A stretch of 64,000 nucleotides of DNA, from positions 8,308,001-8,372,000 of the forward strand of contig NZ_BJHV01000001.1 in NCBI RefSeq assembly GCF_005405925.1. Reading direction: 5' to 3'. Made by a program: the position numbers and the translations under genes. The notes under the pieces are model-generated. The model was not told where the DNA came from, did no database searches, and saw only the letters and a program-made list of their open reading frames with translations. The DNA is from Streptomyces antimycoticus. GTDB taxonomy: Bacteria; Actinomycetota; Actinomycetes; Streptomycetales; Streptomycetaceae. Shown in pieces: positions 60,470 through 64,000 of this stretch; position 1 is the stretch's first letter, and every line of letters starts with the position of its first letter.

Positions 60470-61639
60470 ATGGAGCGGGAGCAACAGCCCGGACGGCGCG
60501 CCCTCCTGGGGGCCGCGGCCCTCGGTGCGGGAGCGGTGGCGCTGAGCGGTGCGGGCACGGCGACGGCCGCGGGCACGCAGACGGCGCCGGGCGCGGCGGT
60601 CGCCGCGGAGACGTCCGGCCGGGGCCATGAGCTGCCGGTTCCCACCGTGATCGGCCACCGCGGCGCCAGCGGCTACCGGCCCGAGCACACCCTCGGCTCC
60701 TACCAGCTCGCCCTGGACATGGGCGCGGACATCGTCGAGCAGGACCTGGTCCCCACCAAGGACGGCCATCTGGTCTGCCGCCACGAGAACGACATCACGG
60801 CCACCACGGACGTCTCCGCGCACCCGGAGTTCGCCGACCGCAAGACCACCAAGACGGTCGACGGCACCAAGCTCACCGGCTGGTTCACCGAGGACTTCAC
60901 CCTCGCCGAGCTCAAGACGCTGCGCGCCAAGGAGCGCATCCCGGGCAACCGCCAGCGCAACACCCTCTACGACGGCCGCTGGGAGGTGCCCACCTTCGAA
61001 GAGGTGCTCCAGTGGGCCGAGCGCGAGGGCCGCAGGCGCGGTCGCCGCGTGTGGCTGTACGTGGAGACCAAGCACCCCACCTACTTCCGCAAGCTGGGCC
61101 TCGGCCTCGAGGAGCGGGTGGCCAAGCTGCTCCGCCGCTACGGCCGCCACCGCAAGGACTCGGCGCTGTTCCTCCAGTCGTTCGAGCCGAGCAGCATCCA
61201 GCGGCTGCGCAAGCTGGTGGACACCCCGGCCGTCGTGCTGCTGTCCACCATCGACAGCCGGCCCTGGGACTTCGTCGAGGCGAACGACCCGCGTACGGTC
61301 GCGGACCTGGTCAAGCCCGAGGGGCTCAAGTGGATCGCGAGCTACGCCCAGGGCATCGGCCCCGACCTGTCGGTCATCATCCCCCGGACGCCGGACGGCA
61401 AGCTGGGCACGCCGACCAGTGTGGTGAAGGACGCGCACGCGGCGGGGCTGATCCTGCACCCGTACACCATGCGCAACGAGAACACCTTCCTCCCGGCCGA
61501 CTTCCGTCGCGGCACCGACCCCAACGCCTACGGTGACGCTTTCGGGGCGTTCAAGGCATACTTCGCGACCGGAATTGACGGAATCTTCTCCGACAACGCG
61601 GACACCGCCCTCCTCGCGGCGGCGGACTTCCGCAAGTAG
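60470..61639 (+). CDS. glpQ: Secreted glycerophosphodiester phosphodiesterase (GlpQ-like)
   Basis: 389 aa from ATG 60470, with aaggag 5 nt upstream. Twin-arginine signal (GRRALLGAAALGAGAVALSGAGTATAA). GDPD barrel with VIGHRGASGYRPEHTLGSYQLALDMGADIVEQDLVPTKDGHLVCRHE (catalytic His and metal Glu/Asp) and FATGIDGIFSDNADTALLA at the end, as in periplasmic GlpQ rather than UgpQ. Releases glycerol-3-phosphate from glycerophosphodiesters or teichoic acids, supplying phosphate and carbon. Confidence 0.93.
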   Translation: MEREQQPGRRALLGAAALGAGAVALSGAGTATAAGTQTAPGAAVAAETSGRGHELPVPTVIGHRGASGYRPEHTLGSYQLALDMGADIVEQDLVPTKDGHLVCRHENDITATTDVSAHPEFADRKTTKTVDGTKLTGWFTEDFTLAELKTLRAKERIPGNRQRNTLYDGRWEVPTFEEVLQWAEREGRRRGRRVWLYVETKHPTYFRKLGLGLEERVAKLLRRYGRHRKDSALFLQSFEPSSIQRLRKLVDTPAVVLLSTIDSRPWDFVEANDPRTVADLVKPEGLKWIASYAQGIGPDLSVIIPRTPDGKLGTPTSVVKDAHAAGLILHPYTMRNENTFLPADFRRGTDPNAYGDAFGAFKAYFATGIDGIFSDNADTALLAAADFRK

Positions 61640-61661
61640 TTCCGCACGTACGGGTGGGTGA

Positions 61662-61699
61662 CGGCGGGGCCGCGCGAGCGTCAAGGCGCGGCCCCGCCG
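61662..61699 (+). terminator. Terminator of the phosphodiesterase gene
   Basis: Perfect 14-bp stem cggcggggccgcgc / gcgcggccccgccg with a 10-nt loop, 22 nt after the stop. Confidence 0.75.
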
Positions 61700-61767
61700 C
61701 TTCCCCGGTCGGGTGAGACCACCGTCACCCGGCAACCACCCCACGACCCGGCCTCGTCCCGCCCGGC

Positions 61768-62289
61768 ATGGACCTTGTGAAGCAACTGGGCCCGCTGCTG
61801 GCCGCCGAAGCGGCGGCCGAGGCATACGGCGTCGGCGTCGAGCCCGCCGAACTCGAACAGGCCGTCTGGCTACGGCTGCTGGAACGCACCCGGGACACCG
61901 GACCGCCGCCCCACCCCGCCCGCTGGCTGCGCTGTGCCGTACGGGCCGAGGTGCGCGGGGCCAGGCGCCGGGCGCGCCGCGAGGTGCCGTACGACCCGAT
62001 GGCCGGCGGCCCGCTCAGCGGCCCCGAGTCCCACCCGGCCGAACACGCCGTACTGACCGCGGAGACCCGCCGGACGCTGCGCGCGGCGGTGCGGCGGCTG
62101 CCCGGCCGCTGCCCCGCGCTGCTCGCGGCGATGCTCTCCCGCTCCGACCTCACGTACCGCGAGATCGCGCGCCAGTTGGGAATGTCACAGGGCAGTCTGG
62201 GCCCGGTACGTTCCCGATGTCTGGCTTGCCTGCGCAGAATGCTCACGGCGGAGGTTGCGGCTCCTGAACCTTGGGGAAAGGAGCGATAG
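61768..62289 (+). CDS. Sigma-70-like / ECF-type RNA polymerase sigma factor
   Basis: 173 aa. A short region-2-like segment (LEQAVWLRLLERTRDTGPPPHPARWLRCAVRAEVRGARRRARRE) and region 4 (LRAAVRRLPGRCPALLAAMLSRSDLTYREIARQLGMSQGSLGPVRSRCLACLRRML) with a clear HTH. No anti-sigma gene is adjacent. The reduced region 2 makes promoter melting uncertain, so a sigma-like regulator is also possible. Confidence 0.8.
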   Translation: MDLVKQLGPLLAAEAAAEAYGVGVEPAELEQAVWLRLLERTRDTGPPPHPARWLRCAVRAEVRGARRRARREVPYDPMAGGPLSGPESHPAEHAVLTAETRRTLRAAVRRLPGRCPALLAAMLSRSDLTYREIARQLGMSQGSLGPVRSRCLACLRRMLTAEVAAPEPWGKER

Positions 62290-62410
62290 ACAACCGGCGC
62301 CTCGGAGGCGGACGCCCACCATGCGGCGCCTCCACCCAGGCCATGAACCCCCGGTCGCACTCCTACCCTCACCGCGACCGGGGGACTGAGAATAGGGGAG
62401 GCATGCGCAC

Positions 62411-62914
62411 ATGGGCATGAGCGTGACCATCTCCGCGGCGACCGCGGACGACGCCGAGCAGATCCTGAAGCTGCAGTATCTGTGCTACCAGGGCGAGGCG
62501 GAGCTCTACGGCGACTACTCGATCGAACCGCTGACGCAGTCGCTCGACGACCTGCGCGCCGAACTGAGCGGGGGCTGCGTGCTCGTCGCCCGGCTCGGCG
62601 CGGAGGTCGTCGGCTCGGTCCGCGGAGTCGTCGACGACAAGGGGACCGCCGCCATCGGCAAGCTGATCGTCCACCCGCGGATGCAGCGGCACGGTCTGGG
62701 CGGACGGCTGCTCGCGGCCATCGAGGAGCGGCTGACCGAGGAGCGGGCCGCCAAGCGGTACCGGCTGTTCACCGGCCACCGCAGCGAGGGCAATCTGCGG
62801 CTGTACCGCCGCTACGGCTACGCCCAGGTGGGCACCGAGGAGGTCAACCGCCGGCTGAGCCTGGTGACCCTGGAGAAGGACGCCACGGCCGCCGCGTACG
62901 CCGCCAGCGCTTAG
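62411..62914 (+). CDS. GNAT acetyltransferase
   Basis: 167 aa (ATG 62411 or 62417). GNAT core AAIGKLIVHPRMQRHGLGGRLLAAIEERL with the acetyl-CoA loop RHGLGG, then RYRLFTGHRSEGNLRLYRRYGYAQVGTEE. Substrate unknown. Ends before a strong bidirectional hairpin. Confidence 0.87.
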   Translation: MGMSVTISAATADDAEQILKLQYLCYQGEAELYGDYSIEPLTQSLDDLRAELSGGCVLVARLGAEVVGSVRGVVDDKGTAAIGKLIVHPRMQRHGLGGRLLAAIEERLTEERAAKRYRLFTGHRSEGNLRLYRRYGYAQVGTEEVNRRLSLVTLEKDATAAAYAASA

Positions 62915-62927
62915 GCCGTGGCCTGAG

Positions 62928-62965
62928 GTCGCCGGCCGGGCTGGACTGCCAGCCCGGCCGGCGAC
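62928..62965. terminator. Bidirectional terminator hairpin
   Basis: Perfect 17-bp stem gtcgccggccgggctgg / ccagcccggccggcgac with a 4-nt actg loop, between the acetyltransferase and the convergent membrane-protein gene. Confidence 0.8.
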
Positions 62966-62996
62966 CGAGGGCCGGGCTCAGGGGCGGAGCCTCGGC

Positions 62997-63068
62997 GGGC
63001 CCGAGGCGTGGGTCGGGCCCGAGGCGTGGGCAGGCCCGAGGTGTCGGTCAGGCCCGCGACGTCGCATC
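62997..63068 (-). repeat. 18-bp tandem repeat (4 units) spanning a stop codon
   Basis: Units at 62997, 63015, 63033 and 63051 at exactly 18-bp steps (+ strand gggcccgaggcgtgggtc). The TGA of the membrane-protein gene (complement of 63048-63050) ends the third unit; the fourth unit encodes its last residues DATSRA. Confidence 0.92.
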
Positions 63069-63575
63069 CGGTGCGCCCCGGCGGGCCTTGCGCAGCCACA
63101 GCAGGCCCGTGACCGGCAGGAAGATCGGGATGAACAGATAGCCCATCCCGTAGTCGGACCACACCGTCTGGTCGGGGAAGGCCGAGGGGTCGGCAAGGGT
63201 CCAGGTCCCCACCGTCAGCACCCCCACCAGCTCCGCCGCACAGCAGACCATCGCCGCCTTGCGCGCGCCCTCGCCGCCGCGCACCAGCGAGACCGTGATG
63301 AACGCGTACACCACGGCGGAGACCGCCGAGAGGATGTAGGCGAGCGGGGCCTCCTGGTACTGGGCGATGAGCTGGTAGATCGAGCGGGACGCGGCGGCCA
63401 CGGTGAAGACCCCGTAGAGCAGCACCAACAGCCGCCCGGGGCCCTGCCCCAGCCCGGTGCGCGCGGCCGGTTCCGGCTTTCCGGCCGTCGTCCCGGCCGC
63501 CGAGTCCTCGGTCACCGACGCCTCCCGTGTCTCCCGCGCCTGCTGCGCCTTCCGTGCCTCCCGTGCATCAGCCAC
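63048..63575 (-). CDS. Four-helix membrane protein of unknown function
   Basis: 175 aa. A charged N-terminal ~45 residues (MADAREARKAQQARETREASVTED) is followed by four transmembrane helices (LLVLLYGVFTVAAASRSIYQLI; PLAYILSAVSAVVYAFITVSLV; AAMVCCAAELVGVLTVGTWTL; MGYLFIPIFLPVTGLLWL). The pattern resembles integral membrane proteins annotated only as hypothetical in Streptomyces. Overlaps the upstream membrane gene by 8 nt, so the two are probably made together. Confidence 0.75.
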   Translation of the reverse strand: MADAREARKAQQARETREASVTEDSAAGTTAGKPEPAARTGLGQGPGRLLVLLYGVFTVAAASRSIYQLIAQYQEAPLAYILSAVSAVVYAFITVSLVRGGEGARKAAMVCCAAELVGVLTVGTWTLADPSAFPDQTVWSDYGMGYLFIPIFLPVTGLLWLRKARRGAPDATSRA

Positions 63576-63936
63576 CGACGCCTCCCCAGATGTCGTACAG
63601 CCGCACCTCGAGCACGGCCAGCACCACGGCCGCCGCGGAGACCGTCGCCGATCCCCAGCGGGTCCGCTCCGTGAGCGACATGAACGCCGCGACCGGCACG
63701 GCGAGCGCCGAGCCGATGAGATAGGCCACGAAGATGGCCACCCCCTGCTGCGGGTCGGCGCCGCCCGCCAGCCGCACCACCCCTATGACCAACTGCACGA
63801 TCGCCAGCAGCGCCACCACGGCCATGCCGATGAAGTGCCAGTCCTTGGTCGGCTGGTCCCGGTAGGTGGCGAAGCCGCACCACGCGGCGAGAAGGAGCGC
63901 GGTCACACCGAGCGCGACCGTCAGCGCGTCGATCAA
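63568..63936 (-). CDS. Small four-helix membrane protein
   Basis: 122 aa. Helices LTVALGVTALLLAAWCGFATY, DWHFIGMAVVALLAIVQLVIGVVRLA, VAIFVAYLIGSALAVPVAAFM and SATVSAAAVVLAVLEVRLYDIWGG. Family not recognised by function. First gene of a two-gene unit with the next membrane protein. Confidence 0.75.
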   Translation of the reverse strand: MIDALTVALGVTALLLAAWCGFATYRDQPTKDWHFIGMAVVALLAIVQLVIGVVRLAGGADPQQGVAIFVAYLIGSALAVPVAAFMSLTERTRWGSATVSAAAVVLAVLEVRLYDIWGGVGG

Positions 63937-63996
63937 CGGGACCTCCGCGCGGTGCGGCGGCGCACCCGAAGGCGGCGCACACAGGGAGTGACAACC

Positions 63997-64000
63997 ATGG
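63997..64000 (+). CDS. Possible start of a rightward gene cut by the window edge
   Basis: ATG at 63997 is preceded by gggag at 63984-63988 with 8-nt spacing, and lies in a divergent position to the membrane pair. Only the first codon is inside the window, so the product is unknown. Confidence 0.35.

Overview
The window is chromosomal DNA of a Streptomyces-like actinomycete. Evidence: very high G+C, strong GC bias at third codon positions, many GTG starts, TTA codons restricted to a few genes, and a gene order (argCJBD-argR, pheST, infC-rpmI-rplT, GlpQ-type phosphodiesterase) that I recall from the Streptomyces core chromosome. No rRNA, tRNA, prophage, transposase or CRISPR array was seen. About 62 protein genes are called. 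Most very long overlapping antisense frames are high-GC shadows and are left out.

Layout. 1-2377: end of a glutamine-synthetase-family gene, then an aldehyde dehydrogenase and a short-chain dehydrogenase (amine/polyamine-type catabolic cluster). 2440-9163: DUF2510 membrane protein, PLP-dependent alanine-racemase-fold enzyme, a membrane protein/mycosin protease pair, a beta-lactamase-fold hydrolase and an SseB-family protein. 9293-18770: housekeeping block with aquaporin, DUF1844 protein, infC-rpmI-rplT, SpoU-type RNA methyltransferase, sensor kinase and pheST. 18771-20129: a 1.36-kb geneless stretch full of hairpins and repeated modules. 20130-25144: PP2C phosphatase, a ~118-bp repeat array, an NsdA-like HTH/TPR regulator, Nudix hydrolase, a small membrane protein and an MgtC-family protein. 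25186-33594: a chimeric gene remnant, hydroxyacyl-CoA dehydrogenase, GH74 xyloglucanase behind a CebR-type operator, a second sugar-hydrolase-like protein, DUF1918, and an EamA exporter divergent from a MocR regulator. 33898-41983: degenerate histidine phosphatase, acetyltransferase, monomeric isocitrate dehydrogenase, secreted peptidase, a PadR/SnoaL pair sharing a palindromic operator, SGNH hydrolase and a lipoprotein.

42193-47117: arginine operon argC-argJ-argB-argD-argR with 4-nt overlaps and an ArgR-type promoter. 47271-53215: BASS transporter, flavin-binding protein, DUF488, and a three-gene flavin electron-transfer cassette (ferric-reductase-like protein, FMN-binding protein, ApbE) followed by an endonuclease/phosphatase-family gene. 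53326-57283: small protein, VapBC-type toxin-antitoxin, then argG and argH, which complete arginine synthesis. 57319-64000: aldo/keto reductase, alpha/beta hydrolase, PlsC acyltransferase, GlpQ-type phosphodiesterase with a PHO-box-like site, sigma-like factor, acetyltransferase and two overlapping membrane proteins.

Two patterns stand out. First, short tandem repeats, most with an 18-24-bp period (often exactly 20), sit on or just after the stop codons of many unrelated genes (3401, 34452, 49411/49448, 50748, 52297, 55723, 62997, with longer diverged copies at 7232). Second, four otherwise intact genes (aldehyde dehydrogenase, sensor kinase, BASS transporter, endonuclease/phosphatase) each carry a single one-base frameshift. 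Three of the four are contractions of G/C homopolymers, which suggests sequencing error as much as decay.
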